DNA from: Orobanche coerulescens
Lineage: Eukaryota > Streptophyta > Magnoliopsida > Lamiales > Orobanchaceae
Direction of reading: 5' to 3'
DNA: 64,000 nucleotides
Assembly: GCA_033398695.1 (NCBI GenBank)
Contig: CM065803.1
Span: forward strand, 44,073,501-44,137,500
Part shown: positions 54,745 to 64,000 of the stretch, one piece after another
Layout: each line of letters begins with the position of its first letter
How positions within the stretch are numbered: the stretch's first letter is position 1
Made by a program: the position numbers and the translations under genes
Notes under the pieces: generated by a model
Seen by the model: the letters and a program-made list of their open reading frames with translations, nothing else
Databases searched by the model: none
What the model was told of the DNA's origin: nothing

Positions 54745-55404
54745 GCTATGTTCGGCTCTTTACCTTATTTAACTACATCTAGACCCGATATAAATTTTTC
54801 TACTTGCTTATGTGCTCGTTTTCAAGCGAATCCTAAAGAATCCCATCTCATTGCATGCAAAAGGATTTTCCATTATTTAAAATATACAGCCGGCTTAGGC
54901 CTGTGGTATCCATCGAGCATTGATTTTTAAATTTTTGCATATAGTGATGCCGATTTCGGTGGATGAAAAATTGATAGAAAAAGCACCACCGGAATTTGTC
55001 ATTTTATGAGTTCATGTTTAATTTCATGGGGGAGTAAGAAACAGACTAGTGCCGCTACTTCCATAGCTGAAGCAAAATATGTGGCTGCGGGAAGTGCATG
55101 TGCACAAGTCCTATGGATCAAAAATCAACTTCTAGATTATGGCATCGAGCTTAAAAATACACCTATTTTTTGTGACAATACAAGTGCCATTAATCTCAGC
55201 AAAAACCCGATATTGCATAGTAGGACAAAACATATCGAAATTCATCACCATTTTATTCGTGACCATGTCCAAAACGGGAATGTACGTCTCCAATTTGTTG
55301 GTACAAATGAACAATTGGTGGACATTTTTACAGAACCATTACCCGAAGAAGCTTTCAATTTTATTCGAATAAATTTAGGAATGGGACATGTCGATCATTT
55401 TTAA
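54745..55404 (+). pseudogene. SIRE RT C-terminus and RNase H
   Basis: Same frame with stops TAA 54928-54930 and TGA 54964-54966. It contains SLPYLTTSRPDINFSTCLCARF, AYSDADFGG, TSIAEAKYVAAGSACAQVLW, FCDNTSAINLSKNPI and SRTKHIEIHHHFIRDHV, the RNase H landmarks of SIRE elements. The natural stop is TAA 55402-55404. The third ORF lies 384 bases downstream in the same frame. Confidence 0.88.
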
Positions 55405-55490
55405 AGTTTCGCATATTCATCATATTTACATTAAATGGTCATTAAAAACGGAATATCATCGAAAGAAGTTCATAGTTCATTTGGTGCGGC

Positions 55491-55669
55491 TTACGGCCGT
55501 AACGGAAGGGATATTACGTACGTAAGAGGATATTACATACATAAAGGTGCTTTGGACTACGTACGTAACCAATCTCAGTTTTTAGTCCAGTAAGTTTTAG
55601 ATTTTTCGCTACGTACGTTACCTATAGCCTATAACGTACGTAAAGCCTTTTGACCCTGTTACTTAAATA
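55491..55669 (+). promoter_or_regulatory. SIRE internal palindrome cluster and TATA-like box before ORF3
   Basis: TTACGGCCGTAA at 55491, then ACGTACGT-type palindromes with cores at 55517, 55536 (ACATACAT, decayed), 55560, 55612 and 55635. The steps are 23, 19, 24, 52 and 23. A TATA-like TTAAATA follows at 55663-55669, 120 bases before the ATG of ORF3. The same motif and spacing precede TATA in the LTR. The layout is that of a second promoter dedicated to ORF3; this is inferred from sequence only. Confidence 0.6.
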
Positions 55670-55788
55670 CCCAGATCGACATTTTTCCATTCATTCTTAC
55701 TCTATCCCAAATCGTTCTTCCGTCGAACCCTACCCAAAAACTCCACAAAATCCATCCGTCTTCTCAAATTTCCGATCGATTCCTTCAG

Positions 55789-56988
55789 ATGGCTACCAGG
55801 ACGAACAAAAAATGCATAGGAGAGACATCTCAATCCTCTTCTTCAAACCCTGGAGAGCCGATTTTCAGGAATGCCCAAGCCGCAAAGATTTTCAAAGAAG
55901 TGTTAATCGACGAAGAGGTAACTCCAAGTCACAATTTTAACTTTGAATCTTTGAACTCTATTGGGATTGGAATAGAAGAATTTTTTGATATGCTCGGTAT
56001 CAATCGTTTTGTAAGTCTTGATCGATCGATTTTTGTGGATTGCGTATGGGAATTTTACGTAAATTTCTTTATGACTTATTATTCTGAAGGATTAGCAGTT
56101 GTTAATTCTATTGTCCGTGGAGAAACTATCATGTTCGATGCTGCAAAATTATCTGAGATATTTGGTCTCCCTAACGAGGGATTTTGTTGCAAAGGTCAAT
56201 TTGCCGCTCCGGATGAGGTGATTGATAATTTTTCTGGCGATGAAATTTATGGTGTTCATGAATCTAAAGTTCATTATTTCTTGTCGGACAAAGCTGTGAT
56301 TGAAGTAAATACGGGTCGATTTGAAAACAATGACTTTGGAATCAATATTCGTTTACTTCATGATAATATTACTAGATGCCTAATGCCGAAGGTCAATGCT
56401 CAGCAGCATTTAGTAAATATCGACATGGAAATCATTTACCATGTTTGGAAAGATCACCAAGTCAACTTCGCTTCGATTGTCCTACGATGGTTTGTGGAAA
56501 AAGGAATGATTTTCCTCAAAAAGAGTTACGCCAAGGTCGACCGTCAGCGCACGTCCCGAATGCCTTTTGGTTCCATTTTGATGGAAATATTTGAGAATGC
56601 TGGAGTTGATCTTACAGGGCTACAGGGGATCGCCATCCCGAAGGGGAACTTAGTACACGAAGGTCCCATCCGGACCATGAGATATCTTCGGACGCAAAAC
56701 CGTGGATAGGTGTACTTCGCTTACCTTAAGGACGACGATCATTTAGTCGAGGGTGGTGTGCTTCCGCGACCGGAGGAGAGGATCACATATCGAGGTCTTG
56801 CTCATTATAGGCCTTGTCTTTCTACTCAGCCCGACCCTTCTCACCCGAGATAGGAGAGTTCCTCGTCCAAGATGGTAGCTCGTATGGATAAGCTAGGAAA
56901 AGAAATGAGCGAGATCAAGATTATGGTTAAAAGTACATGTACTCATTTCGGGATCCCTCCTACACCTCCGGAAGCCAAACTTGATTAG
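55789..56988 (+). pseudogene. SIRE third ORF after pol (env-like position)
   Basis: Open from ATG 55789 for 306 residues to TAG 56707-56709. Reading through that stop and TAG 56851-56853, the frame continues to TAG 56986, about 399 codons in all. Both internal stops could be former Gln codons. The middle part (FYVNFFMTYYSEGLAVVNSI, VRGETIMFDAAKLSEIFGLP) resembles the family annotated as putative plant transposon protein domain, by my recollection of its FYxN...VRG...FGLP pattern. The end (ARMDKLGKEMSEIKIMVKS) looks like a short coiled coil. I see no signal peptide and no clear membrane segment, so a viral envelope role is not supported by the sequence. Function is unknown. Confidence 0.75.
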
Positions 56989-57394
56989 CGGATTTTCTTT
57001 CCTATGCTGATGATTCTATTTTGTTAAAGACCAAACATTCCATGCATTTCTCTATGTTTATTGTCTTAAACTCTTACTACCTTTATTTTGAATAAATGTG
57101 TTGCTTTTCATATTGACGATTTTCTTTGCTATATATTACTATTCATTGCTATTTCATTGATATTCGTTGAATATTCTGTGTTTCATTAACTTGCTCTTAC
57201 AGGTTCTCTTGTCTTTTTATTAATGACAAAAAGGGGGAGAAAAATATGTTTAGTTTTTGAAATATCCCTTGTTCGTTTCAGGGGGAGTGTTATTCAGGGG
57301 GAGAGTTTTTTTTCTAAAAATCTTTCGATTCTCCAAAACTCGTCTTTTTCAAAAACTCCCATATAAATTTTGTCATAATAAAAAAGGGGGAGAT
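56989..57394 (+). other. SIRE 3' untranslated region with polypurine tracts
   Basis: AT-rich and without an ORF. AAAAAGGGGGAGA occurs at 57228-57240 and again as AAAAAGGGGGAGAT (57381-57394) right before the 3' LTR. CAGGGGGAG words lie between, near 57279-57305. The last tract is the plus-strand primer; the first may be a second, central-type primer or a remnant of duplication. Confidence 0.75.
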
Positions 57395-58389
57395 TGTCGG
57401 TAAAATATTTGTAATAAATCATTTTATACATTTTGATGATGAGTTATGTAAGCAAAATTTATTTTACATATTTTTCTACAGTTAACGTACGTAACAATTC
57501 ACATATAACGTACGTAACACTCACAAGTTTGGCAAGTGTTTTTATCCAGGTAACGTACGTATTGTATTATGCATAACGTACGTAAGGTTTGAAATTCTGC
57601 CCGTTGCTAGTCAACACGGAAAAATTCATTAGCCGTTACACAAAGTCTTCACATCCAACGGATCTTTTTTTGAAAGATAACGTACGTAATTATTGATTCC
57701 ATAACGTACGTAAGGAGTTTCACCATATGTCACTGGACTGTTTTTGGGAGTTCATTACGGCCGTTACTAAAGTTACGTAACATACGTAATATGAATAACG
57801 TACATAACCAAGCCTATATAACGTACATTAAGGATGCCACTGCTCCAACGGGAAACTCACCTCATGAAGGCTATAAATAGCACCTTTCAAGGATTTGGAA
57901 TACACACAAGTTATCTGAGCTTACAAGCATACTCAAGCTATTTCAAGCAAATATTTCGAGAGATATACACATTCAATATTGTGATATGAGAAGATTTGAT
58001 CTATTATTTCATATCTATATTCTTGTATCAAAGAGCGATATATATTGTAAAGTCGAGTTCCTACTCACAATTATTTTACTGTAAGGTTGTCTTGTACCCG
58101 GAAAAATAAGAGAGTTTTAGTGAGTCTGTTCTTGAGCCCAGAAATCAAGAAATTGTAAGAGTTGGCACTAAACTAGAAAGTGCATTCTAAGTTTCTAAGA
58201 AAAGTCCTACTCGGTAAAACTAGGTAGGGGACGTAGGCTTCGTTAATAGCCGAACCTCTCGAACAATTTCTTGTGTTCTTTCTTTTCCGCATTTTACTTA
58301 CTCCGATATTTTAGCTTCCACACAAAAAGAGTTCAAAACTCTTATCCGCACTATTCAACCCCCCTTCTAGTGGCGGTACCAATCCAATA
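57395..58389 (+). repeat. SIRE 3' LTR
   Basis: From TGTCGGTAAAATATTTG to TACCAATCCAATA. Both terminal regions carry a substitution relative to the 5' LTR, and the terminal CA has become TA. GGTTC follows. The palindrome array is at 57484-57830 and TATAAATA at 57872-57879. Confidence 0.93.
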
Positions 58390-58661
58390 GGTTCAAGGCT
58401 AACTACCACCAATCCTGAAGCAATAATAGGTCCTCGGGACTTAGTGCATATTGCATTTGCATTAATCATCATTCATGTGGGGGATTGTTGGAAAAATAGC
58501 TTAATTAATACTATAATTAATTATGGTAATTAATGACATTAAATGGTATATTTGGAATCTACATTTTGTGTAGATTAATTTAGTGTATTTACTTGTTCAA
58601 TTTCATTAAGAAATGAATGAGTAATTAATGCACAAAGTTAAGCCATTTAATAGTTGGGAAT
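58390..58661 (+). other. Copia-2 3' untranslated end, purine tract and 3' LTR start
   Basis: GGTTC (58390-58394) is the right target duplication of SIRE. GTGGGGGAT (58478-58484 region) is the purine tract, and the 3' LTR TGTTGGAAAAATAGC begins at 58486. The LTR matches 44227-44402 with few changes until 58661. Confidence 0.85.
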
Positions 58662-59983
58662 ATTATTAGGCGTATTTTTATATGCTTATTTATCATTATT
58701 TTATATTCTTTTTGTGAGTAAATCTGCATAAATGAGCTTTTAATGCCCTGTTCTTTTATGTTTGGCAGGAAATTGGAGTCCGGAAGCTAAAACGATGAAA
58801 ATGGGCGAAAACGGCAAATTTTGGCCTGCGGCCGCGGCACAAGGAAAGCGGGCCGCGGCACATGAAGGTGACCTGAAAGGGGCGAACCAACTGTACCAGG
58901 GGCCGCGGCACGTAGAAGCTAAGCCGCGGCCCAGAAGAAAAGAATAGCGCCCAGGCATCCCACTGAGCACCGTGAGCCGCGGCACAGATTAAGTGAGCCG
59001 CGGCCCACGGGACGGTTTTGGTGTGTTCTGCGCGGTTTTGGGCCATTTTGGAGCCTGTTCTCGACCTAATCACACGGACGCGTTTTTCTTTGAGGCTAAG
59101 GAGAGTTATAAATAAGCATGCAAGGTCAGAATTTGAGAGGGATCGGTTGGTGAAGATTATCGGAGGATCGACTATCATCAAGGAGAAGAAGCAGAAGACA
59201 CCACGAGCAGAGAGCGGAAGCCAGAAGAACGGAGGAATTCGAGTTCTTCATCTGCGTTTGATTTCGATGCTTTCTTTCATTATTTCTGTAGTTTTATTCT
59301 TTAGCATGTCAGGCTAAAACCCTGTTCTGGGATTTTGATGAAACCAAAGTTTTGACGGATTTGCTTTCGATTACCTACATAATTCCCTTTTTTGTTGGGT
59401 TTTCCCAATTGTTTTTAATGCTTTTAATTGTGTGGCCTATAATTGAATTGTTTTAATCACGCAACTCGAATCGGGAGAGGAGAGTTGGTGAGGAAATATT
59501 GGTGAGAACCGTTTTATCTTGTGAGATAGGAATATACTCATAGGAACTACGTGGCCTTTTGAAGATTTTGTGCCTTTTGCCTATTGTCGAATTAATTCAC
59601 CTAGGGATAGAGTGTATTATTCGCCTTAGAAAAATCTACTGACCTCGGGAGAGGCGGTAGAGTATTTTAGCAATCTTCGCCTTCAATAAATTGGGAAATC
59701 ATTAACTTCAGATAATCGAGAGTAAATTCAGATAAACCGAGGTGGATTCACAATCCTAGATTTATTCATTATTTGATTTTCTTTCTTCGAGCAATCGTTT
59801 TTCTGTTTATTATTGGTCTTCTTTAGTTATTAATTGCATCCCAAAATTTCGACAGTTCAAATAAAATTAGAATACATATAAATCGGTAATTAGTAATTCA
59901 GTCCTCGTGGGAACGATATCTCACTCATCATTTTATTACTTGTCTACGATAACGTGCACTTGCGTTTAATGAAATTCGCAACA
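58662..59983 (+). repeat. Athila-2 5' LTR
   Basis: From about 58662 (ATTATTAGGCGTATTTTTAT) to TTCGCAACA at 59983, six bases before the primer site. It aligns by eye with 6861-8187 on the other strand. The first few bases differ between copies, so the exact start is uncertain. Confidence 0.87.
58832..59114 (+). promoter_or_regulatory. Athila-2 LTR promoter: GCCGCGGC array plus TATA
   Basis: CCGCGG cores at 58832, 58853, 58903, 58924, 58977 and 58998, steps 21, 50, 21, 53 and 21: three doublets. TATAAATA is at 59107-59114. Athila-1 shows the same three doublets. Confidence 0.76.
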
Positions 59984-59989
59984 AGTTTT

Positions 59990-60007
59990 TGGCGCCGTTG
60001 ACGGGGA
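59990..60007 (+). other. Athila-2 primer binding site, tRNA-Asp type
   Basis: TGGCGCCGTTGACGGGGA, one difference from the usual tRNA-Asp complement, six bases after the LTR end. Confidence 0.9.
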
Positions 60008-60125
60008 TTGATTATTTTACTAATATCGATTTTAGTATTTCTAGTCTTAGTTTGAACATTATTTTTTATTGTTTTTGTGTATTTTATTTATTTGTTTTTT
60101 CCTTTCAGGAGTTTCCGGTTAGTGC

Positions 60126-62513
60126 ATGAGAAAATTCGGTAACGAAGGCTTACTACCTTTGGATACCGAACTCGAGGGCACTCTTCGGAGAAGCAAGAGG
60201 GAGAAACGTCAGCTACCGACCACGGTCACCATGGCCGATAATACCGAGAATCACGGAGGAGATAATCTTGTGCAGCAAGCTCAACCGGCATTAGCACTTC
60301 GCGATTATGCTATGCCACAAATTAATGCGAACTTTTCGGGGATTTGGCGTCCAACCATCCAGGCAAACAATTTCGAAATCAAGCCAGCTATTATTCAGAT
60401 GGTGCAAGCGAGCCAGTTTTGTGGATTGGCGAATGATGACCCCAACGCGCATATCATGTCTTTTCTCGAGATTTGTGACACCTTTAAAAACAACGGTGTT
60501 ACCGATGATGCTATCCGTCTGCAGCTTTTCCCTTTCTCTTTGAGGGACAAATCAAAATTTTGGTTAAATTCTTTACCGTCGGGCTCGATCACGACATGGG
60601 CGGAATTAGCGCAAGCCTTTCTGGCTAAGTTCTTCCCACCATCAAAGACGGCGAGGTTAAGGAACGAGATCACTACCTTTGGGCAATTTGATATGGAGTC
60701 GCTTCACGAAGCTTGGGAGCGATACAAGGATTTACTGAGGAGATTCCCACACCACGGCCTACCAGACTGGCTACAAATTCAGACGTTCTATAATGGATTG
60801 AGTGCTTCTACGCGCACTCTTGTTGATGCAGCCGCTGGAGGGGCCTTAATGGGAAAAATGATGGCTGCAGCACACTCTTTATTGGAAGCTATGGCTGCGA
60901 ATGCTTATCAATGGCCGTCCGAACGAGTAAACCCAAAACGAGTTATGGAAATCTCCAATAACGATCCGATCTCTACATTGTCAGCTCAAGTTTCCGCCTT
61001 GACGCAGCAACTTCAAGCCTTTTCACATGCTCCTTCCCCCGTTACCATTGAAACGTTCAATTGGTGCAATGGATCTCATCCTAGCGCAGAGTGCCAAGTC
61101 GGAAACCCTTTCGAGCAACCTTCGATGGAACAAGCTCAGTTCGTGGGGAACGGGAACCGGCAAAACAATCCGTATTCCAACACTTATAATCCGGGATGGC
61201 GTAATCATCCTAACTTCTCATGGAGAAACGGACAAAACTCGAACCAGCCTCCATTTGCTCAACACCAACAACAACCTCCTCCTGCTCCAAAAATCTCTCT
61301 AGAAGAAGCAATGGCGAAATTGGCAGCAAACACGAGTCAGTTCATGGCCCGTACGGAAGCGACCTTCCAAAACTATTCCACTTCTATCTGCAACTTGGAA
61401 GTCCAACTGGGCCAGATTGCTAATGTATTAATAGCCCGCCCGGAGGGTACCTTGCCAAGTACGACCGAAACGAATCCCAGAGAGAGTATTAATGCCATCA
61501 GTTTGAGAAGCGGGAAAGAAGTGTGTGACCAGCCCGAGAGGAACGAAAATAGAAGTGAGAATGATGAGAAGAAAAACTTGGTGAGCGAGGAATCACAAAA
61601 TTCGAGACCTTCGATACTGTTTCCTGACAATCCGAAGGCATATGTACCACCCGTCCCGTTTCTGCAGCGATTACAACAGAAAAAGGTGGACAAGCAATTC
61701 TCTAAGTTCCTCGACGTCTTCAAGAAACTGCATATCAACATTCCATTTGCCAACGCCTTGGAACAAATGCCGAGTTATGTGAAATTCATGAAAGAAATCT
61801 TGTCAAACAAAAGAAAGCTCGAGGAATATGAGACAGTCGCATTGACGGAGGAGTGCAGCACTATTCTTCAGAAGAAGCTCCCACCTAAATTGAGAGATCC
61901 GGGAAGCTTTACCATTCCTTGCATCATTGGGAATTCGTCTTTTGAAAGAGCCCTATGCGATCTCGAAGCCAGCATAAACCTTATGCCCCTTTCTATTTTT
62001 AAAAATCTGGATATTGGGGAAGCCAAGCCGACGACGGTCTCCTTGAAATTAGCCGATAGATCCATCAAATATCCGAGGGGAGTGATAGAGGACGTCTTAG
62101 TCAAAGTCGATAAGTTCATATTTCCGGCCGATTTCATTGTGCTTGACATGGAGGAGGACCACGACATCCCAATTATCTTGGGAAGACCATTTTTGGCAAC
62201 CGGTCGAACTTTGATCGATGTGGAAAAACGGAAGCTTACTCTACGAGTTCAAGAGGAGCAAGTAACGTTCAATATCTTTCGATCCTTAAAATATCCGAGT
62301 GATGCTGAAAATTGTTTCCAAGTTGACGTCATTGACTCATGTGTAAGTAGAGCCTTTCGAGAGAATTATCCACCCGATCCACTGGAGTCCGTTTTGATTG
62401 GGTCTGCTTCCGAATTAAATTCAGAGCATGCAGCCTACGTACGACACATGGATGCTTCCCCGCCAATTTTCATTCGTCGACCATGTGAGGAGCTCGGAAG
62501 TTCACCAACTTGA
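60126..62513 (+). CDS. Athila-2 gag and aspartic protease, open
   Basis: A 795-residue open frame from ATG 60126 (MRKFGNEGLLPLDTELE). The retrotransposon gag domain lies at about residues 95-235 (ITTWAELAQAFLAKFFPP, HEAWERYKDLLRR). The zinc knuckle near residues 312-323 has lost its first Cys (FNWCNGSHPSAEC against CNWC in Athila-1). An acidic/lysine-rich linker follows, then protease with CDLEASINLMPLSIF near residue 612. The Gly of the active-site DLG is Glu (GAA 61965-61967), which should block activity. DIPIILGRPFLATG follows. The frame ends at TGA 62511-62513, where Athila-1 has CGA, so this is a nonsense change within gag-pol and not a natural end. Confidence 0.9.
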   Translation: MRKFGNEGLLPLDTELEGTLRRSKREKRQLPTTVTMADNTENHGGDNLVQQAQPALALRDYAMPQINANFSGIWRPTIQANNFEIKPAIIQMVQASQFCGLANDDPNAHIMSFLEICDTFKNNGVTDDAIRLQLFPFSLRDKSKFWLNSLPSGSITTWAELAQAFLAKFFPPSKTARLRNEITTFGQFDMESLHEAWERYKDLLRRFPHHGLPDWLQIQTFYNGLSASTRTLVDAAAGGALMGKMMAAAHSLLEAMAANAYQWPSERVNPKRVMEISNNDPISTLSAQVSALTQQLQAFSHAPSPVTIETFNWCNGSHPSAECQVGNPFEQPSMEQAQFVGNGNRQNNPYSNTYNPGWRNHPNFSWRNGQNSNQPPFAQHQQQPPPAPKISLEEAMAKLAANTSQFMARTEATFQNYSTSICNLEVQLGQIANVLIARPEGTLPSTTETNPRESINAISLRSGKEVCDQPERNENRSENDEKKNLVSEESQNSRPSILFPDNPKAYVPPVPFLQRLQQKKVDKQFSKFLDVFKKLHINIPFANALEQMPSYVKFMKEILSNKRKLEEYETVALTEECSTILQKKLPPKLRDPGSFTIPCIIGNSSFERALCDLEASINLMPLSIFKNLDIGEAKPTTVSLKLADRSIKYPRGVIEDVLVKVDKFIFPADFIVLDMEEDHDIPIILGRPFLATGRTLIDVEKRKLTLRVQEEQVTFNIFRSLKYPSDAENCFQVDVIDSCVSRAFRENYPPDPLESVLIGSASELNSEHAAYVRHMDASPPIFIRRPCEELGSSPT

Positions 62514-64000
62514 CCCATCCCATCAATCGAGAAACCTCCAAAGTTGGAACTCAAGAAGCTACCGTCTCATTTAAAATATGCATTTTTGGGACCCGACGAT
62601 TCCTTGCCAGTTATTCTTTCGGCCACTTTAGCGGGGGATCAAGAGGAGAAATTATTGAGAGTTTTGAGGGAATACAAATCTGCTCTTGGATGGTCTGTTG
62701 CGGATATTAAGGGGATCAGCCCGTCCATTTGCATGCACAAGATTTTGATGGAGGAAGACTACAAACCATCCGTGGAGCATCAACGCCGTTTAAATCCAAA
62801 TATGAAAGAGGTGGTAAAAGTCGAGGTTTTAAAACTCCTCAACGCAAGTATGATCTTTCCTATTTCCGATAGCAAGTGGGTAAGTCCGGTCCAAGTTGTG
62901 TCAAAGAAGGGTGGGATAACGGTTATTCAAAATGATAATAATGAATTAATTCCCACTAAGACTGTCACGGGGTGGCGTATGTGCATAGATTATAGGAAGT
63001 TAAATAAAGCCACTAGAAAAGACCATTTCCCCTTACCTTTTATTGATCAAATGTTCGATAGATTAGCCGGACACTATTTCTATTGCTTTCTTGATGGTTA
63101 TTCTGGGTATAATCAGATTTATATAGCCCCGGAAGACCAAGAGAAAACGACGTTTACATGTCCATACGGCATTTTCGCTTATAGGCGCATGCCTTTTGGA
63201 TTATGTAATGCGCCGGCTACTTTTCAACGGTGTATGATGGCTATTTTTTCTGACATGGTAGAGCATTGCATTGAGATTTTTATGGATGATTTTTCTGTTT
63301 TCGGTGATTCGTTTGATATTTGTTTGCAAAATTTGCAGAAAGTCCTAAAAAGATGCGAAGAGACAAATTTGGTCTTGAACTGGGAGAAGTGTCATTTTAT
63401 GGTTCAGGAGGGCATAGTACTTGGCCACCGAATATCCTCACATGGAATTGAAGTCGACCGGGCGAAAATTGAAACAATCGAGAAGATGCCTCCGCCTACT
63501 TCGGTTAAAGGGATAAGAAGTTTTTTGGGACACGCCGGTTTTTACCGCCGATTTATTAAGGATTTTTCGAAGATTACGAAACCGTTGTGCAATCTACTCA
63601 TGAAGGATGTTCCATTTGATTTTGACGAGTCTTGTAAAGAAAGTTTCGATTTATTGAAGAAAGCTCTAAGCACTGCACCGGTGATAGTCGCTCCAGACTG
63701 GGACCTTCCGTTCGAGTTAATGTGTGATGCGAATGATTTTTCCATTGGGGCTGTTTTGGGGCAGAGACGAGGGAAAGTGTTCCACATTGTGTATTATGCG
63801 AGCCGAACACTTGACGACGCCCAAAGAAATTATGCCACAACGGAAAAAGAATTGTTGGTGGTGATCTTTGCATTTGATAAATTTCGGGCGTATTTATTGG
63901 GGACGAAAGTGGTAGTGTGGACCGACTATTCAACAATAAAATACCTTTTGGAGAAGAAGGATTCTAAACCAAGGTTGATTAGGTGGGTGCTTCTCCTTCA
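62514..64000 (+). pseudogene. Athila-2 reverse transcriptase and RNase H, open to window end
   Basis: After the TGA the same frame is open for about 495 codons to the last base. RT holds [51 protein letters not shown], the catalytic box FMDDFSVFG, and the thumb/connection [18 protein letters not shown]. RNase H holds [29 protein letters not shown] and [16 protein letters not shown]; the usual His after TD is Tyr. All RT catalytic Asp are present. No frameshift is seen, in contrast with Athila-1. It is called a pseudogene only because of the upstream nonsense codon. Confidence 0.9.

Larger units (their letters stand above)
49590..58389 (+). mobile_element. SIRE/Maximus-type copia element with a third ORF, complete
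   Basis: 8800 bases with two LTRs (994 and 995), primer site TGGTATCGTAGC, gag, pol and a further ORF before the 3' LTR. The AAAGGGGGAG words before the 3' LTR and the extra ORF after pol are typical of SIRE/Maximus. The insertion is flanked by GGTTC and lies in the 3' untranslated region of copia-2. Frames carry at least six nonsense codons and one or more shifts. Protease (DSG to DSR) and integrase (second Asp to Asn) are also inactivated, so the copy is dead. Confidence 0.92.
44227..58661 (+). mobile_element. Copia-2: Tork/TAR-like copia element carrying SIRE and Athila-2
   Basis: 5' LTR from 44227, gag from 45259, protease, integrase, RT and RNase H to 49141, and a 3' untranslated region split by the SIRE element (49590-58389). 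The purine tract is GTGGGGGAT and the 3' LTR start TGTTGGAAAAATAGC is at 58486. The 3' LTR matches the 5' LTR until 58661 (TAGTTGGGAAT), where Athila-2 begins; the rest lies beyond the window. The Tork/TAR label comes from the gag style and is tentative. Frames have stops at 45682 and 47074, a TGA near 47815 and shifts near 47445 and 47790. Confidence 0.87.
58662..64000 (+). mobile_element. Athila-2: Athila-type element running off the right edge
   Basis: 5' LTR, tRNA-Asp primer site, gag-protease frame of 795 codons, then RT and RNase H to the last base. It is inserted in the 3' LTR of copia-2 after TAGTTGGGAAT, so GGGAA or GGAAT is its probable target duplication. Compared with Athila-1 it has fewer breaks: only one stop (TGA 62511-62513) in the 3.9 kb of coding sequence visible. 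Integrase and the 3' end are outside the window. Confidence 0.9.

Noticed and set aside
55789..56988. Viral envelope gene
   Set aside because: No signal peptide, membrane anchor or cleavage motif visible; only the position is env-like.

Overview
The window is plant nuclear DNA made almost entirely of nested LTR retrotransposons; I see no host gene, tRNA, rRNA or CRISPR array. The evidence for a plant is the set of families present: an Athila-type Ty3/gypsy element primed by tRNA-Asp, Tekay/Del-type chromoviruses with C-terminal chromodomains, and Ty1/copia elements of Angela/BARE, SIRE/Maximus and Tork/TAR-like type. The depth of nesting and the decay of the reading frames suggest methylated pericentromeric or other heterochromatin of a flowering plant. 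The species cannot be told from this sequence.

Left half (1-25017), inferred as a five-deep nest read from its right ends. An old short-LTR copia remnant (copia-C, 23315-25017) is interrupted by a minus-strand gag-only Tekay element (Tekay-N, 16707-23314). The 3' LTR of Tekay-N is cut by a minus-strand element of which only one LTR and a truncated primer site are seen (element X, 15362-16706). X is cut just inside its primer site by an Angela/BARE-like copia (copia-1, 8188-15361). Copia-1 is interrupted in its leader by an Athila element on the minus strand (Athila-1, 1-8187). Every missing left end is then explained as lying beyond base 1.

Middle (25216-44222): Tekay-A is complete (25221-44217) and flanked by the target duplication AAATA. 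Tekay-B (32907-42505) sits in the 3' LTR of Tekay-A, flanked by GATAG.

Right (44227-64000): a Tork/TAR-like copia (copia-2) carries a complete SIRE element (49590-58389, target duplication GGTTC) in its 3' untranslated region. A second Athila copy (Athila-2, from about 58662 to beyond the window) sits in its 3' LTR. The SIRE element has a third ORF after pol.

The most unusual signal is not a gene. The LTRs of four unrelated groups each hold an array of a different 10-14 bp CpG-containing palindrome: GCCGCGGC in Athila, TAGCGCACGCTA in Tekay-A and B, TTACGGCCGTAA in Tekay-N and TTACGTACGTAA in SIRE. Within each array the sites lie about 19-24 bp apart, or at about two to five times a 21-23 bp step, so they fall roughly on one face of the helix. 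In all of them the array lies directly upstream of a TATA box. Athila, Tekay-N and SIRE carry a second cluster of their own palindrome inside the element; in SIRE it precedes a TATA-like box and the third ORF. I read these arrays as convergent, helically phased promoter modules; that reading is inference.

Coding capacity is mostly lost. Most in-frame stops fit C-to-T change at CAG, CGA or TGG codons. Tekay-B differs: it is broken mainly by small insertions and deletions, which may partly be assembly error.
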